Source of the DNA: Faecalibacterium gallinarum
Lineage (GTDB): Bacteria; Bacillota; Clostridia; Oscillospirales; Ruminococcaceae
Reading direction: 5' to 3'
DNA: 64,000 bases
Assembly: GCF_022180365.1 (NCBI RefSeq)
Contig: NZ_BQKV01000018.1
Span: forward strand, 52,045-116,044
Position numbers and translations under genes: made by a program
In this document: piece by piece, positions 17,440 through 27,517 of the stretch
Layout: every line of letters starts with the position of its first letter
Position numbering within the stretch: the stretch's first letter is position 1
Notes under the pieces: model-generated
Seen by the model: the letters and a program-made list of their open reading frames with translations, nothing else
Databases searched by the model: none
Told to the model about the DNA's origin: nothing

Positions 17440-18831
17440 ATGCCTTTAAAAAAGAATCAGATCATCCCCCTCACCATCGAGGGAATTTCCAGCGACGGCA
17501 GCGGTGTCGGCCGCTGGGAGGGCGAGGCGATTTTTATCCCGGGGACTGCGCCCGGGGACCTGCTGGACGCCCGAATCGTCAAGGATTGCGGACGGTACGC
17601 CTTCGGCATCATTGAAAAGCTAGTTACCCCCTCGGCAGACCGAATCCCCCTGGACTGCCCGGCCGCCGGCCCCTGCGGGGGGTGCGCTCTGCGGCACCTG
17701 GACTACGCCGCCGAGCTGCGGGCCAAAGAAGAAATTGTGGCGGATGCGTTCCGCCGGATCGGCGGGCTGGAGCTGCCGGTACATCCCATCCTGCCCTCGC
17801 CGGAGGTGGACCGCTACCGCAACAAGGTCCAGTTCCCGGTGGGCCGGGACAAAAACGGCGCCCCCTGCATTGGGTTTTACGCCGGACGCTCCCACCGGAT
17901 CATCCCCTGCCCCGACTGCAAATTGCAGCCCACCATCCTGAATGAGATAGCCAATGCCCTCTGTGGGCTGTTCGGCCAATACGGTCTGGCCCCCTATGAC
18001 GAAGAAACCGGGAAGGGGCTTTTGCGGCACATCTTCCTGCGGCAGGGCAAGCACAGCGGCCAGATCATGGTCTGCCTGGTCTGCACCCGCGGCCGGCTCC
18101 CCCACAGCGAGGAGATCACCCGTGCGCTGCTGGAAAAGTTCCCGGAGATCACCACCATCCTGCTGAACGTGAATCCCCAGAAAACCAACGTCATCCTGGG
18201 CCAGGAGACCAAAACCCTGTACGGCCCCGGGTATATCCAGGACACCCTCTGCGGGGTTCCGGTCCAGCTGGGCCCCCTGTCCTTCTACCAGGTCAACACC
18301 CTAGGGGCCGAGCAGCTCTACCAGGTGGCCGCCGAATACGCCGCCCCCAGCCCGGAGGATCTGCTGCTGGACCTCTACTGCGGCATGGGCACCATCGGGC
18401 TCTCGATGGCGCATCAATGCAAGGAGCTGATCGGCGTGGAGATCATCCCCGAAGCCATCGAGAGCGCCAAATCCAACGCCGCCCGGATGGGGGCGGAAAT
18501 CGCCGCCAAGAGCCGGTTCTTCTGCGCCGATGCGGGACAGGCCGCCACCCAGCTGGCCGCCGAAGGGCTTACGCCGGACATCATTGTCCTGGACCCGCCC
18601 CGCAAAGGCTGCGACGAAGCCACCCTGTCGGCGGTGGTTCGGATGGCACCCCGGCGGCTGGTCTACGTCAGCTGCAACCCTGCCACCGCCGCCCGGGATG
18701 CCGCCTGGCTGGCCAAAGAGGGGTATCGAGTGGAGCGGATTCAGCCGGTGGATATGTTCCCACGGACGAAGCACGTGGAGACCGTAATGCTATTGTCTAA
18801 CTCTCTTATAACCGCTCCGCTCAAAAAATAG
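17440..18831 (+). CDS. rlmD: 23S rRNA (uracil-C5)-methyltransferase, RlmD/RumA family
   Basis: A 463-residue SAM-dependent methyltransferase. An N-terminal TRAM RNA-binding domain (about 5-60) is followed by CPAAGPCGGCALRHL, three of the iron-sulfur ligands, with the fourth near CPDCKLQ. The methyltransferase part shows LDLYCGMGTIGLSMA (SAM binding), LDPPRKGC and VYVSCNPAT with the catalytic cysteine. It would form 5-methyluridine in 23S rRNA or tRNA; exact site cannot be read from sequence, as Firmicutes paralogues include RlmCD. It ends in TAG. Confidence 0.9.
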   Translation: MPLKKNQIIPLTIEGISSDGSGVGRWEGEAIFIPGTAPGDLLDARIVKDCGRYAFGIIEKLVTPSADRIPLDCPAAGPCGGCALRHLDYAAELRAKEEIVADAFRRIGGLELPVHPILPSPEVDRYRNKVQFPVGRDKNGAPCIGFYAGRSHRIIPCPDCKLQPTILNEIANALCGLFGQYGLAPYDEETGKGLLRHIFLRQGKHSGQIMVCLVCTRGRLPHSEEITRALLEKFPEITTILLNVNPQKTNVILGQETKTLYGPGYIQDTLCGVPVQLGPLSFYQVNTLGAEQLYQVAAEYAAPSPEDLLLDLYCGMGTIGLSMAHQCKELIGVEIIPEAIESAKSNAARMGAEIAAKSRFFCADAGQAATQLAAEGLTPDIIVLDPPRKGCDEATLSAVVRMAPRRLVYVSCNPATAARDAAWLAKEGYRVERIQPVDMFPRTKHVETVMLLSNSLITAPLKK

Positions 18832-18904
18832 GTTTTCCTCCCTGGTGTCAACCAAACCACCGGAGAAATACCCCCTTTCGTCTTCTTCGAGAAACACAGC
18901 TGAA

Positions 18905-18945
18905 AACGCCGCCCGGCAGATCTTCTCTGCCGGGCGGTGTTTTCT
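18905..18945. terminator. Terminator between convergent rlmD and SGNH genes
   Basis: AACGCCGCCCGGCAGA pairs with TCTGCCGGGCGGTGTT around TCTTC and is followed by TTTTCT; it is also flanked by A residues on the other side. The rest of 18832-19001 shows nothing else. Confidence 0.85.
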
Positions 18946-19001
18946 GTATTCCGTATTCTCTGTTTCTTTATTTCAAAGAGCAGGGCGCACCCCTGGCGGC
19001 T

Positions 19002-19544
19002 TTACCGGTCTTTGAAAATCTCCCTGTAAAGCCCCTCTGCAAAGGATTTGTGTCCCTGCTCGGTGAAGTGAACACCGTCATAGGCTAAGGCAACGCCCCA
19101 GAGCCCGGCATCGGCAAACCGAACCCCCAGCCGCGCCGCCAGCTCTCGGTAAAGCCCGGCGAGGCAGGCCGAGTCTGCCGCCAGACGTTCCTCCTGAACC
19201 CACTCCCCAAAGGTCATGGGCGGCGGAGATACCAGCAGAATTTTCTCCCGCTCGAAGTCAAGCCCCGTGAGGAAGTGTTCCATCCGTTCCGCCGTTCCCT
19301 GGGGCGTGCAGCCTTGGAGCAGGTCGTTGGTGCCCAGCATCACAACCAGCAAGTCGGTGTCTATCGGGATCGAAACCGGCCGCCGGGGAATCTCCCGGCC
19401 GTTCTGACCCTGGTTTTGGACCTCCCAGCCGGTTTTCAGCGCCAGCAGATCCACCCACCGGCTGCCGGCATCGTACCGCCCGCCCAGCCAGGAGCGCGGA
19501 TCGTAACCGTAGGTATTGGAATCCCCAAAACAAAGCACTTTCAT
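19002..19544 (-). CDS. SGNH/GDSL hydrolase (esterase)
   Basis: A 180-residue serine hydrolase without signal peptide. MKVLCFGDSNTYGYDP is block I with the nucleophile serine, NGREIP block II glycine region, VMLGTNDLL block III asparagine, and AYDGVHFTEQGH block V with the catalytic Asp and His. Related proteins deacetylate sugars or act as arylesterases; the substrate is unknown. GGAGAGG precedes the ATG. The gene has its own promoter and is monocistronic. Confidence 0.9.
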   Translation of the reverse strand: MKVLCFGDSNTYGYDPRSWLGGRYDAGSRWVDLLALKTGWEVQNQGQNGREIPRRPVSIPIDTDLLVVMLGTNDLLQGCTPQGTAERMEHFLTGLDFEREKILLVSPPPMTFGEWVQEERLAADSACLAGLYRELAARLGVRFADAGLWGVALAYDGVHFTEQGHKSFAEGLYREIFKDR

Positions 19545-19588
19545 ATAGATACGCCTCTCCGTGCAAACGACCATCTTGATATAAGATC

Positions 19589-19617
19589 ATTATAGCAACA
19601 TAGACGTCCCTTCACAA
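19589..19617 (-). promoter_or_regulatory. Sigma-A promoter for the SGNH hydrolase
   Basis: Minus strand TTGTGA, 17 nt, TATAAT, with a TGC extended -10. It is 45 nt upstream of the start codon. Confidence 0.7.
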
Positions 19618-19670
19618 TGAGGGGCCGGGTTTTGTTTTTCGCCCCGTTCTCTGCGGGCGCCAAAACCGTC

Positions 19671-19699
19671 TTGACACGCCCGGCAGAATATGGTAGACT
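19671..19699 (+). promoter_or_regulatory. Sigma-A promoter of the kinase-MATE operon
   Basis: TTGACA, 17 nt, TAGACT. Transcription should start near 19706, giving a leader of about 120 nt that contains a tiny ORF and an intrinsic terminator before the first gene. Confidence 0.8.
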
Positions 19700-19731
19700 C
19701 AACGCGTTCATCGGAGGGTGAGCAACGCTTT

Positions 19732-19752
19732 ATGAAGTTGCGAGCTGGATAA
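19732..19752 (+). CDS. Six-codon leader peptide MKLRAG (candidate stalling peptide)
   Basis: ATG AAG TTG CGA GCT GGA TAA. A GGAGGGTGAG stretch lies upstream; GGAGG itself is 14 nt from the ATG, so the ribosome site is not ideal. Its last three codons and stop form part of the 5' arm of the terminator at 19743-19796. The K-L-R triplet fits the Arg/Lys-X-Arg/Lys motif at which macrolide-bound ribosomes stall, and resembles the short MRLR leader of some erm genes. A small stem GCAAC/GTTGC encloses the ATG. Coding status is inferred from position and content only. Confidence 0.45.
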   Translation: MKLRAG

Positions 19753-19796
19753 GATGGCAGGTGGAACTCCTGCTTTCTTATCCAGCTTTTCTTTTT
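19743..19796 (+). terminator. Leader terminator (attenuator) before the kinase-MATE operon
   Basis: AGCTGGATAAGA (19743-19754) pairs perfectly with TCTTATCCAGCT (19776-19787); an inner stem GCAGG/CCTGC extends it, and TTTTCTTTTT follows. It lies inside the operon leader, upstream of the first gene, so readthrough must be controlled or constitutive. Confidence 0.85.
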
Positions 19797-19825
19797 GCAG
19801 CGGACAATTCAAAGGAGGAAGCAGT

Positions 19826-20440
19826 ATGAACGTGATCACCATCAGCAGAGAATTCGGCAGCGGCGGCCGGGAAGTCGGAAAGCGTCTGGCCGACGCCCTG
19901 GGGTATGCCTACTATGACCGGGAGATCCTCACCGCCCTGGCGGAATCCACCGAGATGGAGGAGACCTATCTGGAGCATATTCTGGAGCGGGGCGCAGCCG
20001 CTCCCCCCTATCCCCTGGCCTTTGGGCGGACTTTTTCCCAGCTGCCCTACTTCTCCCATCTTTCCGCCTCTTTGATGGCAAAACAGACGGCCCTGATCAA
20101 GAAACTCGCTGACCAGGGCAGCTGCGTCATCGTGGGCCGGAACGCCAACGTGATCCTGGAGGACAAAAAGCCCCTGCGGATTTTCGTCTATGCCGAGCTG
20201 GATTCCCGCATTGCCCGGTGCAAACAGCGCGAAACCGAGAACCCGGGCCGCACCGACAAAGACTACGAGCGCCAAATCAAGGAAGTGGATCGGCTCAGAG
20301 CCCGGAACCACGACATGCTCTGTTCCTACCGCTGGGGCGATATGCGGGGGTATGATCTCTGCCTGAACACCAGCTACCTGGAGATCAAAAAGGTGATTCC
20401 TTCGGTGGCAGAATACACCAAGCAATGGTTTGCAAAATAA
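19826..20440 (+). CDS. Cytidylate kinase-like family protein
   Basis: A 204-residue P-loop protein. ITISREFGSGGREVGKRLADALGYAYYDREIL (residues 4-35) is the hallmark N terminus of the cytidylate-kinase-like family, with the GSGG(R/K) phosphate loop. Later IVGRNANVIL and the Arg-rich RDKDYERQIKEVDRLRARNHDM-like lid region follow. The true substrate of the family is not known. AAAGGAGGAAGCAGT precedes the ATG. It is 10 bp upstream of a MATE exporter and shares its leader attenuator. Confidence 0.85.
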   Translation: MNVITISREFGSGGREVGKRLADALGYAYYDREILTALAESTEMEETYLEHILERGAAAPPYPLAFGRTFSQLPYFSHLSASLMAKQTALIKKLADQGSCVIVGRNANVILEDKKPLRIFVYAELDSRIARCKQRETENPGRTDKDYERQIKEVDRLRARNHDMLCSYRWGDMRGYDLCLNTSYLEIKKVIPSVAEYTKQWFAK

Positions 20441-20450
20441 GGAGGATACC

Positions 20451-21821
20451 ATGCATCCCGCAAAAGGACAGAGTTTGATTCAGGGCCGCATTTTAAAGTC
20501 CCTGATTTCCTTCGCATTTCCGGTCCTGCTGGCCCTGTTTTTACAGGCCATGTACGGCGCCGCCGACCTGATTATTGTAGGGCAGTTTGCCAACACCTAC
20601 GAGCAATCCAGCGTCGCCTCCGGCAGCCAGCTTTTAAATATGATCACCATGATCATCACCAGTCTGACCATGGGCGTCACCGTCTTTGTGGGGGACTGCA
20701 TCGGCTCCGGGAACCGGGAAAAGGCCGGGCAGGGCGTCGGAACCGGCATCGCCATCTTTGCGGTTTTGGCGGTGGTTGTGACGGCCCTGGTAGTGCCCTT
20801 CAGCGACGGGCTGGCCGCCTTTATGCACGCCCCCGCCGAAGCCTTCGCCCAGACCAGCGGATATGTGCGAATCTGCGGCATGGGCACCGTGTTCATCACG
20901 GCCTACAACGTGCTGGGCGCGATCTTCCGGGGGATCGGCGACTCCAAAACGCCCCTGATTACCGTCGCCATCGCTTGTGTCATCAACATTTTTGGGGATT
21001 TGCTCCTGGTCGCCGGTTTCGGGATGGGCGCCGCCGGGGCGGCCATCGCCACGGTATCGGCCCAGGCCATCAGCGTGGTGTTTTCGCTCTACTTCATCCG
21101 GAAGAAAAAGCTGCCCTTTGATTTTTCCAGAGAGTACATCCGCTTCGACGGCCCCAGCCTGAAAAAGATCCTGCTGGTGGGGGTGCCCATCGCCTTGCAG
21201 GAGATGCTGGTGCAGTTCTCCTTCCTCTTCATCCAGGTGGTGGTCAACAGCATGGGGGTGGCGGAATCCGCCGCCGTGGGCGTGGCGGAAAAGGTCTGTG
21301 TCTTCCTGATGCTGGTGGCCTCGGCCTATATGCAGTCCATCTCCGCCTTTGTGGCCCAGAACAACGGGGCGGGCCGGTTTGACCGCTCCCGCAAAGCCCT
21401 CTTCTACGGCATCGAAACGGCTCTTTTGGCCGGGCTGATCATGGGGACCTTCGCCTTCTTCGGCGGGTCGATGCTGGCCTCCATCTTTACCAGCGAAGGG
21501 CCGGTGATCGCCTACGCCCACAGCTACTTAAAGGCCTACGCCATCGACTGCCTGCTCACGGCCATCCTCTTCTGCTTTGTGGGGTATTTCAACGGCTGCG
21601 GGAAAACGGTCTTTGTGATGGTGCAGGGAGTTGTGGGCGCCTTTTGCGTGCGAATCCCGGCGGTTTTCCTCATGAGCCGGATGGAAGGGGCAACCCTCTT
21701 CCACATCGGGCTGGGCACCCCGATTTCCTCGGTGGCGCAGATCCTTCTCTGCGTGCTGGCCTACCGCTATTATCAGGCGAAACTGCCGAAGCAACAAGCC
21801 TACAAACAGGCCGCCCGATAA
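20451..21821 (+). CDS. MATE family multidrug/Na+ efflux transporter
   Basis: A 456-residue integral membrane protein with about twelve hydrophobic segments in two related halves. The start region (LISFAFPVLLALFLQAMYGAADLIIVGQF) is typical of MATE proteins. It would export drugs, dyes or metabolites in exchange for Na+ or H+. AAGGAGGATACC precedes the ATG; a frame extension upstream overlaps the kinase gene and is not needed. The leader with a candidate stalling peptide suggests induction by a ribosome-acting compound (inference). Confidence 0.93.
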   Translation: MHPAKGQSLIQGRILKSLISFAFPVLLALFLQAMYGAADLIIVGQFANTYEQSSVASGSQLLNMITMIITSLTMGVTVFVGDCIGSGNREKAGQGVGTGIAIFAVLAVVVTALVVPFSDGLAAFMHAPAEAFAQTSGYVRICGMGTVFITAYNVLGAIFRGIGDSKTPLITVAIACVINIFGDLLLVAGFGMGAAGAAIATVSAQAISVVFSLYFIRKKKLPFDFSREYIRFDGPSLKKILLVGVPIALQEMLVQFSFLFIQVVVNSMGVAESAAVGVAEKVCVFLMLVASAYMQSISAFVAQNNGAGRFDRSRKALFYGIETALLAGLIMGTFAFFGGSMLASIFTSEGPVIAYAHSYLKAYAIDCLLTAILFCFVGYFNGCGKTVFVMVQGVVGAFCVRIPAVFLMSRMEGATLFHIGLGTPISSVAQILLCVLAYRYYQAKLPKQQAYKQAAR

Positions 21822-21901
21822 ACCGCCTCCCTTCTTCCCTTTTCTTACTCCATTGCGGTATAATAAAAGCACAAAAACGATCCGCAAAAAGGGAGGATCT
21901 C

Positions 21902-22378
21902 ATGGACTTTATGAACCGGCCCCTCACCCCGCTGGAAAGTGCCCTGGCGTTCGCAGGCTGTATTCTCGGCATCCTTTTGCTGCTGTTGCAGGCGCGGCGG
22001 CGCTCCCGCCGGATTGCAGAAAGCTTTCTGGAGCAATATCCCCAGGCGGCGACCCTCTATCTCTATGTGGAGGGGCTGCCCCGCACCGACGGAAAAATCC
22101 GGTGCCAAAAGGGAGTTGTATCGAAGGTATTCGACGCCCGGGACGCCCCGGAGTTCGGGATTTCCCAGGGGGCGGCCTGCCGGGTTGCCCCCGGCGCGGT
22201 GGAGCTGGAGGTGACGGTCTCCTGGAACAAAGACCCGGGCGCCCTGATCCAGCGCGGCAATCTGAAGGGCCGCGTCTCCTTCCAGGCCGAGCCCGGCTGC
22301 GGGTATGCCGCCGTCTTTGACAAGGAAAACCACACTTCCCGGATTGTAAAATTGCAGAAAAAGGCAAGGGTGTTCTAA
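21902..22378 (+). CDS. Hypothetical single-pass membrane protein
   Basis: A 158-residue protein beginning MDFMNRPLTPLESALAFAG with one N-terminal membrane helix (about 14-33), a basic ARRRSRR stop-transfer and a soluble C-terminal domain of about 120 residues, predicted to lie in the cytosol. I recognise no family. GGGAGGATCTC precedes the ATG, and a TATAAT at 21859-21864 (weak -35) may give it its own promoter. Confidence 0.72.
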   Translation: MDFMNRPLTPLESALAFAGCILGILLLLLQARRRSRRIAESFLEQYPQAATLYLYVEGLPRTDGKIRCQKGVVSKVFDARDAPEFGISQGAACRVAPGAVELEVTVSWNKDPGALIQRGNLKGRVSFQAEPGCGYAAVFDKENHTSRIVKLQKKARVF

Positions 22379-22403
22379 ATCGCAGAAACCCGCCCTATAA
22401 AAA

Positions 22404-22440
22404 ATCGCCGCGAGCAGAAGCTGCTCGCGGCGATCTTTTT
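22404..22440. terminator. Bidirectional terminator
   Basis: ATCGCCGCGAGCAG pairs with CTGCTCGCGGCGAT; A run before and T run after serve both the hypothetical gene and the convergent GH1 gene. Confidence 0.9.
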
Positions 22441-22468
22441 ATTCAGCGAACTATGCCAGGGCAATGGG

Positions 22469-24094
<1,626 letters not shown>

Positions 24095-24098
24095 TTAT

Positions 24099-24127
24099 AT
24101 TGTACCGCAGAGCGGCACCAACGTCAA
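24099..24127 (-). promoter_or_regulatory. Sigma-A promoter of the GH1 gene
   Basis: Minus strand TTGACG, 17 nt, TACAAT, leaving a leader of about 140 nt. No antiterminator-type hairpin or terminator was recognised in that leader. Confidence 0.8.
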
Positions 24128-24132
24128 CTCGG

Positions 24133-24147
24133 CACTTTGGGAAAGTG
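24133..24147. promoter_or_regulatory. Palindrome upstream of GH1 -35 (candidate operator)
   Basis: CACTTT-GGG-AAAGTG, a perfect 6-bp inverted repeat ending 5 bp from the -35. A single CACTTT half-site recurs at 24091. The regulator is unknown. Confidence 0.4.
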
Positions 24148-24242
24148 ATCCGAACCCCCTTCTTCTCCCCCGTTTCCTTGCCGAAGCAAAACGCCGCTTT
24201 TTGGGCAAACCGCACAATTTTTAAAGCACATCCAAAAAACTA

Positions 24243-24271
24243 TTGAAAACCCGGACGGGCTGTGTTATTGT
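24243..24271 (+). promoter_or_regulatory. Sigma-A promoter of the glycerol-3-phosphate operon
   Basis: TTGAAA, 17 nt, TATTGT. Start predicted near 24278, which places the terminator hairpin at 24322 inside the leader. Confidence 0.65.
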
Positions 24272-24321
24272 AAAAACACAATCGAAGTATGTGTATGCTT
24301 GGTATGTGCGAGAGTTTGAGA

Positions 24322-24367
24322 AGCGCAGGGCAGCCCGTTTTTCAAGGGGTGTCGTGCGCTCTTTTTT
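24322..24367 (+). terminator. Leader terminator, probable GlpP antitermination site
   Basis: AGCGCAGGGCAGCCC pairs with GGGGTGTCGTGCGCT (two G-G mismatches) and is followed by CTTTTTT. It lies between promoter and first gene of the operon. In Bacillus the GlpP protein with glycerol-3-phosphate allows readthrough of such a leader terminator; a glpP gene is at 27518. Confidence 0.75.
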
Positions 24368-24400
24368 ATGCCGATCAGGCAAGGAGTTGAGGTTTTGCTT

Positions 24401-25837
24401 ATGCAGGATGTAATCATCATTGGGTGCGGAATCGTGGGCGCGGCCGCGGCGTTTGAGCTGGCCAAATATCAGGTGCGGGTCACGGTTTTGGAAAAAGAAA
24501 ACGACGTGGCCAACGGCACCACCAAGGCGAACTCCGCCATCCTCCACGCCGGGTACGACCCCCTGCCGGGGAGTCTGATGGCCCGGCTGAACGTCCGGGG
24601 CGTGGCCCTGGCCAAAAAGCTCTGCCAAAAACTGGATGTCCCCTACCGGGCCTGCGGGTCCCTGGTGCTGGCCTTTTCGCCGGAGGAGTGCGCCACCCTG
24701 GAAACTTTAAAAGCCCGGGGCGAGGCCAACGGGGTGCCGGGGCTGGAGATCCTCTCAGGGGAGGAAGTCCGCCGCCGGGAGCCCAACCTCTCGGAGAAGG
24801 TGCTGGCCGCCCTCTACGCCCCCACCGCCGCCATCTGCTCCCCCTGGGAGTACTGCCTGGCCCTGGCGGAAACCGCCGTCCGGAACGGGGCCGAACTGCA
24901 CCTGGAAACCGAGGTCACCGGCATCGAAAAGGCCGGCGGCCTCTGGCTCGTCCACACCAACCGGGGGGACTTTTCGGCCCGGTATCTCATCAACGCAGCG
25001 GGGGTCTGCGCCGACGCGGTCCACGACATGGCCGCGCCCCATGAATTTTCCATCCGGCCCAGCCGGGGCGAATATTACCTGCTGGACAAGGCCGAGGGCC
25101 GCCGGGTGGGCTGCACCGTCTTTCAGTGCCCCAACCAGGACGGCAAGGGCGTTTTGGTCAGCCCCACCGTCCACGGCAACCTGATCGTGGGCCCCAACGC
25201 CTGCCCTGTTGTGGGAGAAGACACCTCCACCACCGCCGAGGGGCTGGCCTTCGTCCGGGAGAAAGCTCTCAAATCGGTGCCCTCGGTGGCCTTTGGGCAG
25301 TCCATCCGCAACTTTGCGGGGGTTCGGGCCCATGCGGCTGAGACCAGCGACTTCATTCTCCAGGAAAAAGACGGCTTTGTGGATGCAGCGGGGATCTGCT
25401 CGCCGGGCCTCTCGGCGGCCCCCGCCATCGCGGAATATCTGGTGGAACTGCTGAAAAACGCCGGGCTCACCTTGGAAGAAAAGCCGGACTTTTTCTGCCA
25501 GCGGCGGCGGGTCCGGTTCAAGGAGCTCTCCCCCGCCCAGCGGGCCGAACTGGTCCAGGAAAACCCCGCCTATGGACGGGTGATCTGCCGGTGCGAGACC
25601 GTCACCGAAGGGGAAATTCTGGACGCCCTCCACGGGCCCATCCCGCCCCGGTCGGTGGACGCCGTCAAGCGGCGGGTGAACGCCGGAATGGGACGCTGTC
25701 AGGGCGGTTTCTGCGGGCCCCGGGTGGTGGAAATTCTGGCCCGGGAGCTGGGGCTGTGGCCCGAGCAGATCCAGCAGGACAAAAACGGCACCTGGCTGCT
25801 GTGCGGCGAGACGAAGGGAGGCAGCGCATATGTTTGA
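24401..25837 (+). CDS. FAD-dependent glycerol-3-phosphate dehydrogenase-like oxidoreductase with BFD-type [2Fe-2S] domain
   Basis: A 478-residue flavoprotein. MQDVIIIGCGIVGAAAAFEL is the FAD-binding Rossmann motif of the DAO/GlpA family; the C-terminal VICRCETVTEGEI and GMGRCQGGFCGPRV form a BFD-like [2Fe-2S] site (Cys-X-Cys and Cys-X4-Cys). It probably oxidises glycerol-3-phosphate to dihydroxyacetone phosphate, passing electrons to its neighbour. The ATG at 24401 is chosen; a TTG two codons earlier is also possible because AAGGAG lies 8 bases before it. It overlaps the next gene by 8 bp. Confidence 0.85.
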   Translation: MQDVIIIGCGIVGAAAAFELAKYQVRVTVLEKENDVANGTTKANSAILHAGYDPLPGSLMARLNVRGVALAKKLCQKLDVPYRACGSLVLAFSPEECATLETLKARGEANGVPGLEILSGEEVRRREPNLSEKVLAALYAPTAAICSPWEYCLALAETAVRNGAELHLETEVTGIEKAGGLWLVHTNRGDFSARYLINAAGVCADAVHDMAAPHEFSIRPSRGEYYLLDKAEGRRVGCTVFQCPNQDGKGVLVSPTVHGNLIVGPNACPVVGEDTSTTAEGLAFVREKALKSVPSVAFGQSIRNFAGVRAHAAETSDFILQEKDGFVDAAGICSPGLSAAPAIAEYLVELLKNAGLTLEEKPDFFCQRRRVRFKELSPAQRAELVQENPAYGRVICRCETVTEGEILDALHGPIPPRSVDAVKRRVNAGMGRCQGGFCGPRVVEILARELGLWPEQIQQDKNGTWLLCGETKGGSAYV

Positions 25838-27080
25838 TCTGATTGTCATCGGCGGCGGCCCCGCGGGGCTGGCGGCCGCCTGTTCCGCCTGGGACAAGGG
25901 CCTGCGGAAGATCCTGATCGTGGAACGGGACCAGGAACTGGGCGGCATCCTGAATCAGTGCATCCACAGCGGCTTTGGGCTGCAATATTTCAAAGAGGAA
26001 CTCAGCGGGCCGGAATACGCCGCCCGGTTTGTGGAGCTGGTCTCCCACACCGGGGTGGAAGTCCGGCTGGACACCATGGTGCTGGACATCACCCCCGAGC
26101 GGGAGGTCCACATGGTGGGCAAAACCACCGGCTACCGGGTGGAACAGGCCCGGGCCATCGTCCTGGCCATGGGCTGCCGGGAGCGCACCCGGGGAGCCAT
26201 TGCCATCCCGGGCACCCGGCCGGCGGGCGTCTTTACCGCCGGGGCCACCCAGCGGTACGTCAACGTGGAGGGCTATCTGCCCGGCAAGCGGGTGGTGATC
26301 CTGGGCAGCGGCGACATCGGGCTGATCATGGCCCGGCGGATGACCCTGGAGGGGGCCAAGGTGCTGGCCTGTGTGGAGGTCATGCCCTATTCCAGCGGCT
26401 TAAACCGGAACATCGTCCAGTGCTTGCAGGATTTCGATATCCCCCTCTATCTCTCCCACACCGTCACCGACATCCGGGGCAAGGACCGGGTGGAACAGGT
26501 GGTGGTGAGCCAGGTGGGCCCCGACCGCCAGCCCATCCCCGGCACCGAGATGGTCTTTGACTGCGACACCCTGCTGCTCTCGGTGGGCCTTCTGCCCGAA
26601 AACGAGCTGACCCAGCAGGCGGGCATCGCCATCGACCCCCGCACCCGGGGCGCCATCGTCTACGAGAACATGGAGACCTCCATGCCCGGGGTATTCGCCT
26701 GCGGCAACGTCTGCCATGTTCACGACCTAGTGGACTACGTCACCGCCGAGAGCCAGCGGGCGGGCGCGGCCGCCGCCGAGTATGTGCTGTCCGGTGAGGA
26801 GACCCCCGGCCGGGTGATCGAGGTCAAGAACGGCCCCGGCGTCACCTACACGGTGCCCCAGCACATCCGGCCCCAGCGGCTGGACAAGGGCTGCGGGATC
26901 TTTTTCCGGGTGAACCGGATCTGCGGCGACTCGGAGATCGTGGTGACCAGCGGGGAAACCCAGATCGCCAAATTCAAGCGGGAGCACCTGGCCCCCGGCG
27001 AAATGGAACAGATTCACCTGCCCCGGGTGCTGCTGGACAAGGCCGGCGACGCCCTGACGGTTTCGATCCGGGAGGTATAA
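25830..27080 (+). CDS. NAD(P)/FAD-dependent oxidoreductase (partner subunit)
   Basis: A 416-residue flavoprotein of the pyridine-nucleotide-disulfide-oxidoreductase fold. LIVIGGGPAGLAAACSAWDKG binds FAD; KRVVILGSGDIGLIMARRM is the NAD(P) Rossmann motif; MPGVFACGNVCHVHDL is the second FAD-binding segment. It is the usual partner of the GlpA-like subunit and the DUF1667 protein in Firmicutes; likely it relays electrons between flavin, iron-sulfur and NAD. AAGGGAGGCAGCGCAT precedes the ATG, and it starts inside the end of the previous gene. Confidence 0.88.
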   Translation: MFDLIVIGGGPAGLAAACSAWDKGLRKILIVERDQELGGILNQCIHSGFGLQYFKEELSGPEYAARFVELVSHTGVEVRLDTMVLDITPEREVHMVGKTTGYRVEQARAIVLAMGCRERTRGAIAIPGTRPAGVFTAGATQRYVNVEGYLPGKRVVILGSGDIGLIMARRMTLEGAKVLACVEVMPYSSGLNRNIVQCLQDFDIPLYLSHTVTDIRGKDRVEQVVVSQVGPDRQPIPGTEMVFDCDTLLLSVGLLPENELTQQAGIAIDPRTRGAIVYENMETSMPGVFACGNVCHVHDLVDYVTAESQRAGAAAAEYVLSGEETPGRVIEVKNGPGVTYTVPQHIRPQRLDKGCGIFFRVNRICGDSEIVVTSGETQIAKFKREHLAPGEMEQIHLPRVLLDKAGDALTVSIREV

Positions 27081-27084
27081 CGAG

Positions 27085-27429
27085 ATGAAAGAACTGATCT
27101 GCATCACCTGCCCCAAGGGCTGCCACCTGAAGGTGGACGAGGAACACGGCTACACCGTCACCGGCAACAGCTGCCCCCGGGGCGAAGAATACGGCCGGGC
27201 CGAGCTGATCCACCCCACCCGGGTGGTCACCTCCACCGTGCGGTGCACCGGCGGCAGCCGCCCCCACTGCCCGGTCAAGACCAGCCGCCCCATCCCCAAA
27301 GACCAGATGTTTGAGGTGATGGCGGCCCTGGACGGCGTTACGCTGACAGCGCCGGTGGCCATCGGCCAGGTGGTCATCCCGAACGTCTGCGGCACCGGCG
27401 CGGACATTGTGGCCACCAAAGCCATCTGA
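27085..27429 (+). CDS. DUF1667 domain protein
   Basis: A 114-residue protein with four cysteines in two motifs: ICITCPKGCHLKV near the N terminus and GNSCPRGEEYG. The pattern suggests an iron-sulfur or zinc site. DUF1667 proteins almost always follow the two flavoprotein genes found upstream here, so it is probably the third component of the glycerol-3-phosphate dehydrogenase complex. It begins 4 bp after the previous stop. Confidence 0.9.
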   Translation: MKELICITCPKGCHLKVDEEHGYTVTGNSCPRGEEYGRAELIHPTRVVTSTVRCTGGSRPHCPVKTSRPIPKDQMFEVMAALDGVTLTAPVAIGQVVIPNVCGTGADIVATKAI

Positions 27430-27453
27430 CAAGGGACAAATTATAGAACAAAC

Positions 27454-27499
27454 AAACCGCGCTTCTCCCGGGATCACACCGAGGGAAGCGCGGTTTTTT
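27454..27499. terminator. Terminator between the glp operon and glpP
   Basis: AACCGCGCTTCTCCC pairs with GAGGGAAGCGCGGTT and is followed by TTTTTTG; the reverse side is also A-rich, so it can serve both convergent operons. Confidence 0.9.
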
Positions 27500-27517
27500 G
27501 TCGGGTAATATTCGCGG

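Noticed and set aside
19701..19825. T-box riboswitch suggested by GGTGGAAC in the MATE operon leader.
   Set aside because: The leader is only about 120 nt, too short for a T-box with specifier loop, and the GGTGGAAC lies in the loop of the terminator itself. The short ORF explains the layout better.
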